Below, in pieces: positions 30,513-39,858 of a DNA stretch of 64,000 nucleotides (positions are counted from its first letter, which is position 1; each line of letters starts with the position of its first letter). The position numbers and the translations under genes are program-made. This DNA comes from Desmonostoc muscorum FACHB-395 (GTDB lineage Bacteria > Cyanobacteriota > Cyanobacteriia > Cyanobacteriales > Nostocaceae). Below the pieces are notes generated by a model. That model was not told the DNA's origin, did not search any database, and saw only the letters and a list, made by a program, of their open reading frames with translations. The DNA is taken from assembly GCF_014698035.1 (NCBI RefSeq), contig NZ_JACJSF010000003.1:124001-188000 (forward strand), written 5' to 3'.

Positions 30513-30869
30513 GCAAAGATAAATATAAAATTAAGTACCAATTAACTGATATTAGTTACATAGTAGTTGGGTAAAATTATCCGCTTAGACTCTAAGCTAT
30601 AACGGCTAATTTGTTTGTGCCCACTTTTAACGAATACTACGAAACCAATCCCAATTATCTATTTTTTTGTATCGGCAATTCGGCAGTTATTCTAAATTTA
30701 TCTCCTAAAATCATCAAAATTCATTTTTCAACTCTTCAAGTGCATCCTCTCAGTAATTGACATTACAACTAAGGGCAAATTAATCTTGGTTGTATCTAAT
30801 GAACTTGACATTTTCAGACCCTTTAAAGATTCATCTTAGAGAAACCAGATAGTTAATTGTGAGGAAACC
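30513..30869. other. Spacer between the two antiporter genes
   Basis: 357 AT-rich bases without recognisable gene, RNA or repeat. Its length suggests the second antiporter has its own promoter. GAGG stands 7 bases before the next ATG. Confidence 0.4.
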
Positions 30870-33080
30870 ATGCACATAGTTATTCTCGTTCTGGTTGAAG
30901 TACTGATTATTATTGGACTTTCACGGTTAGTAGGGTTAGCATTCCGTTCCATTAAGCAACCTTTGGTAATTGGTGAGATTGTTGCCGGGATTATGCTCGG
31001 CCCATCTTTATTTGGTTTAGTTGCCCCCCATTTAGCAGTTACCTTGTTTCCACCAGAAACTATTCCTTTTTTAAATGTTTTGTCTCAGGTGGGACTAATA
31101 TTTTTCATGTTTCTGATTGGGCTAGAACTAAATCCAAAATATCTTAGTGGGCAATTAGAAGTAGCTGTTTTAACTTCTCATGTCAGTATTTTAGTGCCAT
31201 TTTCCTTGGGAACATTGCTAGCTGCGATTCTTTATCCCCTAGTTTCTAATGCAAGTGTATCCTTCACCGCCTTTGCCTTGTTTTTGGGGGCAGCAATGTC
31301 GATTACTGCCTTTCCAGTGTTGGCGCGAATCATTACTGAAAACAATTTGCAAGGAACGCGTTTAGGAACCTTGGCGCTAACTTGTGCAGCCGTAGACGAT
31401 GTAACAGCTTGGTGTCTCTTGGCAGTAGCGATCGCAGTTGCTCGAACTGGTGACTTTGCTGGTGCGATACCCACAATTATCGCCAGTATCGTTTACATCG
31501 GCTTGATGTTGACGGCGGGACGTTGGTTCCTGCAACGCCTTGCCAGACACTACCTTCGTGCGGGACGACTCAGCCAATTGCTGCTAGCTGGGATTTATAT
31601 GGCTGTGGTTGCGTCGGCATTAATTACCGAACTAATTGGTATTCACTTAATTTTTGGGGCATTTTTACTGGGAGCAGCAATGCCCAAAAATGAAGATTTA
31701 GTGCGGGAATTGGCAATAAAAACCGAAGATTTTGTTTTGATATTCTTGCTGCCGATATTTTTTGCCTACAGTGGCTTAAAGACACAGATTGGTTTGCTCA
31801 ACCGTCCAGAATTGTGGCTTTTGTGTGCGTTGGTTTTAGGAGTTGCGATCGCAGGCAAATATGTTGGCACTTATGTCGCAGCCCGTGTCAGTGGCATTAG
31901 TAAACGGGAAGCCTCGGCACTCGGTTGGTTAATGAATACTCGCGGCTTGACCGAACTGATAGTACTAAACATTGGTCTAGAGTTAGGGGTAATTTCCCCT
32001 TTAATATTTACCATGCTGGTAATTATGGCATTGGTAACTACATTCATGACCTCGCCATTGCTGGAATGGACATATCCGAAGAAGCTGATCAGGTTAGATA
32101 TGGTGGAACCGGAGTTGGAAGCAGAAACAGTTCTAGATACTTCTGCTGGAGATGAAACTTACCCTCATCCTTTCCGAATTTTGGTGCCAGTGGCTAATCC
32201 AAGTACCCAAAAAGGTTTAGTACAGTTGGCAGTAGCCTTGGCACAGCCCGCCGTCGGTGTCGCTCTCAATTACCGATATCCTGCCGTTGTTAACCCCCTT
32301 AGCCTGATTGAATTTCAAGAAGATTATGCCTTTGAAAGTACCCCAGTTGAAGCAGACCGATTAATCGCCCAGCGCCGCCAGCAACTAGAAGAATTAATTA
32401 ATACTCTCGAACCGTCAGAAACTCGTTCTTGTGTGCATCCTATCGTTCGCATATCCAGCAACGTTGCCCGCGAAACAGCACAGATTGCCACATTAGAACA
32501 AGTTGATCTAATTCTTGTAGGCTGGCATCGGCCAGCTTTTAGTAGTAATCGTTTAGGTGGACGAGTCGGACAAATACTTACCACCGCCCCAGTAGATGTA
32601 GCAGTATTTGTAGACAAAGGCAAAGAGCGATTAGAAAGTCTACTTGTACCTTATTCTGCAAATATTCATGATGATTTAGCACTAATACTAGCTTTAAGAC
32701 TGCTAATCAATCGTGAGACTTGTATGTTGCAAATATTACAGATAGCAGCAAATCACACTAGAGAAGAATTGAGTTACGAACTGCACACGATGATGGAGCA
32801 GTTGCCCACCAGTGTACGCGATCGCATTCAAATTAAAATTGTCGAAGCCCCAGAACCAATCCAAGCTGTAATTCAAGCCTCAGAAGGTGTTGACTTAACT
32901 ATTGCTGGCACCAGCCGCACTTGGGGTATCGAACGCCAAACCTTGGGAAGATATACAGATCAATTAGCTATCCAATGTCGTTCTTCCCTGTTGATTACCC
33001 GCCGCTACAGTCAAGTTACCGCTCACCTTGCCTCTATGCTGCCTGAAGTTAGTAGTCAAGAGCCAACATTGAGGAATTGA
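30870..33080 (+). CDS. CPA2 antiporter with C-terminal universal-stress domains
   Basis: 736 residues. An N-terminal PF00999 domain (about 1-390) with SMSITAFPVLARII and ion pair D176-D177 in AAVDDVTAW; then about 430-736 cytoplasmic, with two USP-like halves (FRILVPVANPSTQKG; LILVGWHRPAF; LTIAGTSRTWGIERQTLGR). The USP part may sense nucleotide, as in other NhaS/KefB-like cyanobacterial transporters. Followed 5 bases later by a small secreted protein gene. Confidence 0.92.
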   Translation: MHIVILVLVEVLIIIGLSRLVGLAFRSIKQPLVIGEIVAGIMLGPSLFGLVAPHLAVTLFPPETIPFLNVLSQVGLIFFMFLIGLELNPKYLSGQLEVAVLTSHVSILVPFSLGTLLAAILYPLVSNASVSFTAFALFLGAAMSITAFPVLARIITENNLQGTRLGTLALTCAAVDDVTAWCLLAVAIAVARTGDFAGAIPTIIASIVYIGLMLTAGRWFLQRLARHYLRAGRLSQLLLAGIYMAVVASALITELIGIHLIFGAFLLGAAMPKNEDLVRELAIKTEDFVLIFLLPIFFAYSGLKTQIGLLNRPELWLLCALVLGVAIAGKYVGTYVAARVSGISKREASALGWLMNTRGLTELIVLNIGLELGVISPLIFTMLVIMALVTTFMTSPLLEWTYPKKLIRLDMVEPELEAETVLDTSAGDETYPHPFRILVPVANPSTQKGLVQLAVALAQPAVGVALNYRYPAVVNPLSLIEFQEDYAFESTPVEADRLIAQRRQQLEELINTLEPSETRSCVHPIVRISSNVARETAQIATLEQVDLILVGWHRPAFSSNRLGGRVGQILTTAPVDVAVFVDKGKERLESLLVPYSANIHDDLALILALRLLINRETCMLQILQIAANHTREELSYELHTMMEQLPTSVRDRIQIKIVEAPEPIQAVIQASEGVDLTIAGTSRTWGIERQTLGRYTDQLAIQCRSSLLITRRYSQVTAHLASMLPEVSSQEPTLRN

Positions 33081-33084
33081 AATT

Positions 33085-33567
33085 ATGAATCATTTCAAGT
33101 TCAAATCTTTGGCTTTTTACGGAGTAACAATACTTTCAGTACTAGTGTTGTTTAAAACTGTAAGCGTTTACGGGGAAAACAATCTTAAGGCTCCTCCACC
33201 AGTGAACGGTAGGTATCGTCTAACCCTGTCAGAGAATTTGCCGAACTGTGAAAAATCGGATACTCTAACGTTAAACATTCAGCAGTCGGGTATTTACTTA
33301 AATGCCTCTGTATTACCGGCAAATGCTAACGCCGATACTGACGAAAAGCACTCTCTGGCAGGCATCTTCAGAAATCAACAGTTAAATTTATCTGGAAAAG
33401 TTGGTAGATCAATCCTTTGTAATATTCCTCGCCCTCAAAACGATCCTCTGAAGTCAGTCACAATTCAAATGCAACTTGTGGATAAAGTTAATATGACAGG
33501 TCAATTAAGCGTAAATGGCATTCCACAAACTCTAAAATTTACTGCTGTGCCCGAAAAAGCTAATTGA
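33085..33567 (+). CDS. Small exported protein of the antiporter operon
   Basis: 160 residues. An N-terminal hydrophobic segment (FYGVTILSVLVLFKTV) acts as signal peptide or anchor; the rest is beta-rich, with NGRYRLTLSENLPNCE, IYLNASVLP, GIFRNQQLNLSGKV, and two Cys that could pair outside the cytoplasm. No family recognised. It starts 5 bases after the antiporter stop, so it is surely co-transcribed and may work with it in the periplasm. Confidence 0.75.
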   Translation: MNHFKFKSLAFYGVTILSVLVLFKTVSVYGENNLKAPPPVNGRYRLTLSENLPNCEKSDTLTLNIQQSGIYLNASVLPANANADTDEKHSLAGIFRNQQLNLSGKVGRSILCNIPRPQNDPLKSVTIQMQLVDKVNMTGQLSVNGIPQTLKFTAVPEKAN

Positions 33568-33583
33568 ATTTGGGGGTGGGTAG

Positions 33584-33603
33584 AGACGCGATTAATCGCG
33601 TCT
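33584..33603. repeat. Perfect 20-base palindrome
   Basis: AGACGCGATT and AATCGCGTCT form a gapless 20-base palindrome. The sequence is a known type of dispersed repeat in Nostoc-like genomes. It sits 17 bases after the small exported-protein gene. Confidence 0.7.
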
Positions 33604-33646
33604 AGGGATTTAAAGCGCGAAGTAAACAGCAATGTGAGCGCATTGT

Positions 33647-34513
33647 ATGGGTTTTATGGAGCAGATAAAAAGAATGGATCAGGGACTAAAGACTAGGCAA
33701 TTTTGCCAATGGCGCAGGCAGCTATTTAACATCAGTCTATTAGGCTTTTGTGCAGCGATCGCCCTTGAAACTTGTACTACTGCTGCTACACCAGTAGCAA
33801 AGCTAGATAATTGGCGTTTTTCCCCAAAAACACAGCAACTCGAAATCAACCTTTCAGCAGGCACAACCCCCCGTTATTTCTACTTAGCCCAACCCTCTCG
33901 GCTTGTTGTAGATTTACCGAATACCAAGTTGGGCAAAGTTACCACACAACAAAATTATTCTGGAGCAATCAAAAGCATTCGCGTTTCTCAACTGAATGCA
34001 AATGACACACGCATTGTCTTAGATTTAGCACCAGGGACTGCTTTTAATCCTAAACAGGTACAACTGCAACCAGTTTCCCGAAAAAACTCCACTCGCTGGG
34101 TATTACGTCCGGTTAGTTCTGGTAAAACTACTGCCGTGAAACCAGGAAACTCAGCATCTTCACCCAAGAAACAACCTCAAACACCGTATAAGTCACAGCC
34201 GCCTAGTAACCTACCCGTAACCACTACTAATCTACAAGCGCCATTACTCACAGTTCCGCCTATATCAAATGACCTGCCCACAACAATTACTAATAACTCA
34301 GGGCAGCCTTTTGTTACCGTACCTCCCCTAAATCCGAATACATCCTCTCAACAACCTGCTTTGATTCTTCCACCTCCTTCTTTCCCAAATCAACCCGGTA
34401 ACTTAAATAGCATTCCTCCTTCTGTTACGTCAGAATTTCCAGTTCCAACAATCCCCAATGCTTCCAATCCCCAGGTAATCGAGTTTGGCCAACCTTTACC
34501 CAAAACTAAATAA
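33647..34513 (+). CDS. Exported AMIN-domain protein
   Basis: 288 residues from ATG 33647; ATG at 33656 is an alternative. A hydrophobic N-terminal segment (about 25-42) is followed by an AMIN domain (about 50-150; LDNWRFSPKTQQLEI, RLVVDLPNTKL, IKSIRVSQ, RIVLDL), then a Pro/Ser/Thr/Asn-rich tail to the end. AMIN domains target periplasmic proteins, often amidases and secretins, to the cell wall or septum. No catalytic domain is present here. Confidence 0.85.
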   Translation: MGFMEQIKRMDQGLKTRQFCQWRRQLFNISLLGFCAAIALETCTTAATPVAKLDNWRFSPKTQQLEINLSAGTTPRYFYLAQPSRLVVDLPNTKLGKVTTQQNYSGAIKSIRVSQLNANDTRIVLDLAPGTAFNPKQVQLQPVSRKNSTRWVLRPVSSGKTTAVKPGNSASSPKKQPQTPYKSQPPSNLPVTTTNLQAPLLTVPPISNDLPTTITNNSGQPFVTVPPLNPNTSSQQPALILPPPSFPNQPGNLNSIPPSVTSEFPVPTIPNASNPQVIEFGQPLPKTK

Positions 34514-34602
34514 AAATTGGGCATTGGGCATTGGGCATGGAAAATCGAAGCAATGCCCCATCTACTATGCGCCATGCCCTAATAATATTGTGCTTCTAGC
34601 TA

Positions 34603-36522
34603 TTACTGTCCTCCAACTAACTCCTTCACCTTGTTGATAATGCTCACTGGATCGATACCTTGATATGGGTACTGTTCCCACAAACCACCGCAACCTTCTT
34701 TATGAGTTCCAAGATGAGCATATTTGGGAGTCAACCCGCGCTCTAGCAGCCAAGAACCAAAACGGCTGCCTAAGCCTGTCCTACGGTTGAAGGCTTCTAC
34801 TACAAGGACAAAAGGAGCGTTACCAACTTTGGTAATCATTTCTTCATCAATAACGTTTAAAGTTGGTTTGTTAATTAAACCAACGTCTAACCCTTCTTGC
34901 TTCAGACGCTCTACAGCATCAACGGCACGGTAGAGAGCATCGCCAAAACTGATGATATAACCTTGTGTTCCCTCTCGTACAACCTCATCTTTACCGGGAA
35001 CAAATTTGTAGCCACTTCCAAATAAGTCATTGCCGTTGCTGTCCTGAATATTGGGGACTTTGGAACGGGTGGAGAAAATAAACCGCAGTCCAGGCTCAAA
35101 GAATATGGCTTCTACACAAGCTGTCATTTGATTAACATCTGCTGGGAAGTATAGCTGTGTTTCGTAGCCATCATCTAAGCCGTTGTCGGCAAACATATTA
35201 TTCAAACCGAAATGGCAAGTGTTATCTGCCATGTCATCGATACCCGCATGGGAAAAGTGGCACAGAACATTGGAATAGTTTAGTCGTGCCATTGTGATTT
35301 CTGAGATACACATTTCTAAGAAGGCGCTGAAGGTGGCAAAAATACCTTGCTTGCCCTTCTCCATCCCAAATCCAGCCGCAGCAGAGAAGTTGCTCCGTTC
35401 CATGATGCCGGAGGAAATAAATATTTCTGGGTATGTATCATGAATTTTCTTCAAACCGCAGGAGCCTTCTAAGTCACTATCAATGACCTTGACTGTTTCT
35501 TTACGCTTCGCCTCACTCATGCGACTGAGGACACCTACCACGGCTTCACCAAACACATTGCGGTTAGCGCCCCATTTGTCGCTGGAACCCAGAAATGTAT
35601 ATGTTTGTTTGGGTTTCTCAATACTTTTTAGGTATTCGACAGCCGCAGTTTGTCCGCGAGATTCTAGATACTTAACTGCTAAATCTACAGAAATTACATC
35701 ATGACCATGAGTGGAGCCTTCTAAACCTTCAATACCAGGGCACATCGGGCGTTTATTGATAATAGCGATCGCTCCGGGAGTATTTACGGCTTCGCAAAGG
35801 CGACGGTATAAATCGTCTAAATCTTCCCCGTCTCCCTGAAGTACCTTTAACCCGTGCCCTTCTAAGGTTTTGGCGACACTGAAACCTGGTAAATATTTAG
35901 AAGGATGTCCAGCGATCGTTACATCATTGTCATCAATTATCAGCTTGACGTTAAGATGTTGAGCAACAGCCAAGCGAGCAGCTTCAGCATCGTTACCTTC
36001 TTGCTGCGATCCATCAGAACCGAGACAGAAAACAGCCTTGCCTGGATTTGCCATTGCCACACCATTGATGTAAGGCCAAACATGGCCCAGGCGGCCAGAA
36101 CTAAATTTCACACCAGGAGTTAGTCCTAGTTCGGGGTGTCCTGGTAAATGGGAATGTGCTTGCCGATAATGTAAAAGTTGCTCGGCAGGTAAGTCACCAT
36201 GCAACGTTGCCATTAGATATTGGGTGGCAACTCGATGTCCTGCTTCATCAAAGAAAATCGGTACAAATTGCTCCGATGCTCCCCGGAAAAAGGCATCAAG
36301 GATCATCACCTCTGGCACTGTATCATAAGGCCCCCCAGTATGACCGCCGACTCCGCTAGCAGCGCCAGTTGCTGTAAAAAAGACGATCGCATCTCGGCAG
36401 AGTTGAATATTCGCTTTGAGAGTCTCTCGCTGTTGGGCGGTAAGGCTGGAATTTGCTGGATTGAGCGCTAAAAATTGGTAAGCACCGAGATCAATCGGAA
36501 ATTGGGTATTAATAATAGTCAT
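34603..36522 (-). CDS. Transketolase-family protein, atypical
   Basis: 639 residues with the thiamine diphosphate motif GSDG at 168-171 through DDND at 197-200, a central pyrimidine domain (SNFSAAAGFGMEKGKQGIFATF) and a C-terminal domain. It is divergent from the housekeeping cyanobacterial transketolase: the N-terminus LGAYQFLALNP and conserved FFTATGAASGVGGHTGGPYD differ from TktA. It may act on a special sugar phosphate. It is transcribed away from a DeoR-type regulator 296 bases upstream, which suggests induction by a sugar. Confidence 0.85.
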   Translation of the reverse strand: MTIINTQFPIDLGAYQFLALNPANSSLTAQQRETLKANIQLCRDAIVFFTATGAASGVGGHTGGPYDTVPEVMILDAFFRGASEQFVPIFFDEAGHRVATQYLMATLHGDLPAEQLLHYRQAHSHLPGHPELGLTPGVKFSSGRLGHVWPYINGVAMANPGKAVFCLGSDGSQQEGNDAEAARLAVAQHLNVKLIIDDNDVTIAGHPSKYLPGFSVAKTLEGHGLKVLQGDGEDLDDLYRRLCEAVNTPGAIAIINKRPMCPGIEGLEGSTHGHDVISVDLAVKYLESRGQTAAVEYLKSIEKPKQTYTFLGSSDKWGANRNVFGEAVVGVLSRMSEAKRKETVKVIDSDLEGSCGLKKIHDTYPEIFISSGIMERSNFSAAAGFGMEKGKQGIFATFSAFLEMCISEITMARLNYSNVLCHFSHAGIDDMADNTCHFGLNNMFADNGLDDGYETQLYFPADVNQMTACVEAIFFEPGLRFIFSTRSKVPNIQDSNGNDLFGSGYKFVPGKDEVVREGTQGYIISFGDALYRAVDAVERLKQEGLDVGLINKPTLNVIDEEMITKVGNAPFVLVVEAFNRRTGLGSRFGSWLLERGLTPKYAHLGTHKEGCGGLWEQYPYQGIDPVSIINKVKELVGGQ

Positions 36523-36817
36523 GGTTTATTGATTGAATAAAAAACAATTTGAACAGATGGGACGCGCGATCGCACTACAAAAAAATTGTTAAAACCCCCA
36601 TTGGGCAACAATTATCCAAGTTCAAGTCAACCACTTGGAACCACAATGGTTTCGAGTGATTTCATCAAATGCCAAAATCAATACATTCGATTGTGCATGA
36701 ATGCGCTTGAATTCAATTGAAGTTACGCATTATCGTACAAAAACTTGCATATCAATAAGTATAAACTCATAAACGTGCAATCTCAAGGTCAAAAACGCAT
36801 TTTCAGGAAAATTAATT
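36523..36817. promoter_or_regulatory. Divergent promoter region of transketolase and DeoR genes
   Basis: 295 AT-rich bases shared by two divergent genes. It holds a perfect palindrome TTGAATTCAA at 36707-36716 and several GCAT/TGCA-containing short repeats (CGATTGTGCAT, GTTACGCAT, ACTTGCAT, ACGTGCA, AACGCAT) between 36690 and 36800. These are possible operators for the DeoR protein. No promoter boxes could be fixed. Confidence 0.4.
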
Positions 36818-37582
36818 ATGCTAACTGCTGAACGACGACAATTCATCTTAGAAATTCTGCGTCGTGATAAAAAGGTACTTTCGACAGAACTTAGTGCTGT
36901 TCTGAAGGTTTCTGAGGATACGATTCGCCGGGACTTGCGAGAACTGGCAGAAACTGGACTATTGCAACGCGTTCATGGGGGAGCGCTCCTCAAATCTCCA
37001 GCCACCGCTAGTTATGCCGATCGCCAAAAGCAAGCGCCAAAAGAAAAGGAAGCGATCGCTCGGACAGCAGCAAAATTAGTTTGTACAGGACAGGTGGTGA
37101 TTTTAGACGGAGGTACAACAACTCTCCAAGTAACCCGTCATTTGCCCCTAGATTTGCACGCAACAGTCATCACAAATAGTCCGCCAATAGCAGTTGCTTT
37201 AGCAGAACATCCCCACATAGAGGTTGTGATGTTAGGTGGACAACTCTACAAAAAAGCTTTGGTGAACGTGGGTACTGTCACAATTGAGACTTTACGCATG
37301 ATTCGTGCAGATTTGTGTATGTTGGGAGTTTGCAGTTTACATCCAGAAGTTGGGATTAGTGTACCTAACCTCGACGAAGCGCACGTCAAACGAGCCATGA
37401 TTGCTGGCTCGGCTGAGGTAGTCGGATTAGTCACAGCAGAAAAATTAGACACGGCTGCTCCTTATCTAGTGGAGTCTATTCATGCTCTGACTTACCTAGT
37501 AACAGCACCTACGGTATCTAATAATATGCTGAGTGCCTACAAAGCTTTAGGTTTGACAATTATACGTGATGAGTACGAGTGA
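36818..37582 (+). CDS. DeoR-family transcriptional regulator
   Basis: 254 residues. N-terminal DeoR helix-turn-helix at about 1-55 (RRQFILEILRRDKKV, DTIRRDLRELAETGLLQRVHGGAL), then a DeoR C-terminal sensor domain with VILDGGTTTLQVTRHL that binds a phosphorylated sugar. It probably represses the divergent transketolase gene. Start ATG at 36818; AGGA lies 11 bases before. Confidence 0.92.
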   Translation: MLTAERRQFILEILRRDKKVLSTELSAVLKVSEDTIRRDLRELAETGLLQRVHGGALLKSPATASYADRQKQAPKEKEAIARTAAKLVCTGQVVILDGGTTTLQVTRHLPLDLHATVITNSPPIAVALAEHPHIEVVMLGGQLYKKALVNVGTVTIETLRMIRADLCMLGVCSLHPEVGISVPNLDEAHVKRAMIAGSAEVVGLVTAEKLDTAAPYLVESIHALTYLVTAPTVSNNMLSAYKALGLTIIRDEYE

Positions 37583-37621
37583 TCTGATTTTGAAGATGCG
37601 ATCGCTGGGGATTGGGGAAGG

Positions 37622-37700
37622 GAATAGGGTACAGGTTAGAGGGTACAGATTATTCCCTGTTACCTGTCACCTGTCACCTCTTCCCTAACCCCAATCCCCA
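37622..37700. repeat. GGTTACAGGG-type inverted repeat, copy 2
   Basis: Units GGGTACAGGTTAGAG and GGGTACAGATTATTCCCT, then inverted CCTGTTACCTGTCACCTGTC. Same family as the element at 25495-25620. It lies between convergent DeoR and DUF3172 genes. Confidence 0.75.
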
Positions 37701-37703
37701 AAT

Positions 37704-38243
37704 CTAAAATCTATCCGTTTCTTGAGGTGTTCCAACTGCTCCTGGTTGAGCCGTAAAGAAGTTTTGAGCAGCTTCATTCTGATATATACACCTAATATCA
37801 GGTTGGCCACTGTCCAAGTTACCTGTGAAGCCAAAGGTATTCAGACGATTTTTGCAATCTCTTACCTGATCCGATGTCACTAGCTTACGTTGCTCTAAAA
37901 GCGCCCAGTTATTTTGTCGGATCACACATCCAGGACGCATACTCGGCTGGGCAACATAAACATTAAAAGGGTTGAGAGTAACGAACAGTCTAGCGTCCAT
38001 CACCATCGCGCTAGCTCCGTACTGCACACAAATTTCCGGGTTTGGTGCTTTGGTGTCAATGAATTCACGGGAAGCCACATTTGATGGGGCTAACGTGGTT
38101 GTAGAACTAAAAGCAATGCCAATCCCAATTCCTAAAATCAACACCCCTCCCATAATTGCGATGGTGAAGAGGTTAAACATAGGGGATTGGAAAATAGAGG
38201 GTTTAGAAGTAGTAGCCGATCTACCAGTGGGTTTACGTCTCAT
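37704..38243 (-). CDS. DUF3172-family membrane-anchored protein
   Basis: 179 residues: basic N-terminus, one membrane helix (about 25-47), then an extracytoplasmic domain with EICVQYGASAMVMDARLFVTLNPFNVYVAQP and several Cys. The pattern fits the cyanobacteria-specific DUF3172. Function unknown. Confidence 0.82.
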   Translation of the reverse strand: MRRKPTGRSATTSKPSIFQSPMFNLFTIAIMGGVLILGIGIGIAFSSTTTLAPSNVASREFIDTKAPNPEICVQYGASAMVMDARLFVTLNPFNVYVAQPSMRPGCVIRQNNWALLEQRKLVTSDQVRDCKNRLNTFGFTGNLDSGQPDIRCIYQNEAAQNFFTAQPGAVGTPQETDRF

Positions 38244-38624
38244 TGTTGCTTAATCACCTTCACGTCGATTTTGCAGGGAGTTGTCTCAAGTTTTCTCTCT
38301 CTTTTCAGTATGCCTAGTCTTGACTGTAATTGGCTGCAATTTTCTGTACGATATACTTTTTAAACAATAAAAATAGAAACTTATCTAGATAACTTACTCT
38401 GCATTAATAAATAAAGGCTGTTAATAAGCGGCTCTCTCTGAAAATACGGCTATAATAACTATTTAGAATTCATATTACCGGGGATGATGGCGCTCTCGTC
38501 GATGCCAATATTTACCCTTATTCCAGTTTCTTTGGTACAGGATACCAATTTTGCTAGTGATTGCGATCGCACTTTCTCTGTAGTGTGGTTATAAATTCGC
38601 TCACCAGCAGGATTAAAACTTTAA
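38244..38624. other. Intergenic region upstream of the DUF3172 gene
   Basis: 380 AT-rich bases between two minus-strand genes. No RNA, repeat or coding signal could be supported. It should contain the DUF3172 promoter. Confidence 0.4.
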
Positions 38625-39134
38625 TTACAACCTCTGTTTTAACTGTTGAATTTTCTGTAAAACTTTTTCTCGATGCTGCGTCAACTTTATCCATCGGGGT
38701 AGGCGGCTGGCAAGACTGCCATTGTGCCAGCCTAACGTGTCATCAGGCAAACGTTCTCGCAACCTTGATTGAACATAGCTTTCCAAGAAGTTCAAATGTG
38801 CTTCATTATACGCCCATAGCACCTGACCACAACAGGAAGTTTGTAACCACAAAGGCAAGCCAAAAAAATGGTCTAATATTTCATAGCTAGAATTTCTTTT
38901 AGCCTTGGAATTGTTTTGCCACAACAGCAATGCAACTTTTCGCTGCCCATCCTTTGGCTGTTGTTTTGTATAGCTACAGTGCTGACAGATAATTCTTTTG
39001 ATTGAACTGGGATTTGATTGTTCAGAGTTTACAGTCAATATTTTGGCAGTGCGATTGCATTGTGGGCAGCGAACTAAAATTTCTTCCTCAAAATCAGAAA
39101 GCCTTTTGCTGTAGTCTCTAAATCTTACAACCAT
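38625..39134 (-). CDS. Zinc-ribbon protein, unknown function
   Basis: 169 residues. Two CxxC pairs, CPQC (about 23-26) and CQHC (about 50-53), form a zinc ribbon; a later part has FFGLPLWLQTSCCGQVLWAYNEAHLNFLESY and a basic C-terminal helix. Similar zinc-ribbon proteins are spread in many bacteria without known function. The ATG at 39134 leaves a natural N-terminus ahead of the first CxxC. Confidence 0.75.
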   Translation of the reverse strand: MVVRFRDYSKRLSDFEEEILVRCPQCNRTAKILTVNSEQSNPSSIKRIICQHCSYTKQQPKDGQRKVALLLWQNNSKAKRNSSYEILDHFFGLPLWLQTSCCGQVLWAYNEAHLNFLESYVQSRLRERLPDDTLGWHNGSLASRLPRWIKLTQHREKVLQKIQQLKQRL

Positions 39135-39330
39135 TCCAGATGACCACTTCTACCGTTTCTGCAACAATTCCAGAAAGTTGATTCACCCCGCGACAAAAGC
39201 TGACGTACCCTTCATCAGATGGGCGTTAAGCAAATTCGTCTAGATACAGCATTTATTTACCAGACTTCCTACCGATTATTTGCATCTTGTGCTTTTCGAT
39301 TCAGCATTATTTGGAATACTAATTGGATTG

Positions 39331-39385
39331 AGTCATCAGTCATTAGTTATAAGCAAATGACTAATGACTAATGACAAAGGACTAA
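39331..39385. repeat. TCATTAG heptamer array beside ndhN
   Basis: TCATCAG/TCATTAG units, then AATGACT and AATGACA units on the right; an inverted heptamer array like those in the ribosomal cluster. It overlaps the last codons of ndhN only marginally. Confidence 0.7.
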
Positions 39386-39858
39386 CTAGCTAACAGAGTT
39401 TTTTCTAGAGAAGTCCAACGGAAGGCGCGATCGCCACCTCTCTCAATTACTACTTTCACTCGTGGTTCTAGCTGAGGCAAATTCGTTAAATACTCAAGTT
39501 CCTCATTGGAAAGAATATGCCCTTCAATAATCCACAAAACCAGCCCCTTTGACTTTGGTGGTAGCTGTTCTAGATGAGAATTGAGAATTGGTGGCAAATA
39601 GTACACCTGACCTACTGCCGCACCGCTACCAGTGCTTTTTTTTCCAAGATGAGGAGGTCTGACTCCATGAATTCTTGTGAGATAGGCAGCTACGTCGCCT
39701 AGTCCCTTGGCAGTAATGTGGAGGGTGGTATATCCAGCAGCGCGTAGTCGGCGCTGATATCTACCTTCATAACCCCCTTCCAGAGGTACATACACTCCAA
39801 GAGCGCCAAATTTTTCCAGATCGCGGATTAAACCGTTGCCAGTGGTAATTAGTGCCAT
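39382..39858 (-). CDS. ndhN: NAD(P)H-quinone oxidoreductase subunit N
   Basis: Peripheral subunit of the cyanobacterial/chloroplast NDH-1 complex, needed for cyclic electron flow and respiration at the thylakoid. 158 residues beginning MALITTGNGLIRDLEKFGAL, with YEGRYQRRLRAAGY and VYYLPP; full length and typical of the family. The adjacent ribosomal cluster is divergent, about 1.2 kb away. Confidence 0.95.
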   Translation of the reverse strand: MALITTGNGLIRDLEKFGALGVYVPLEGGYEGRYQRRLRAAGYTTLHITAKGLGDVAAYLTRIHGVRPPHLGKKSTGSGAAVGQVYYLPPILNSHLEQLPPKSKGLVLWIIEGHILSNEELEYLTNLPQLEPRVKVVIERGGDRAFRWTSLEKTLLAS

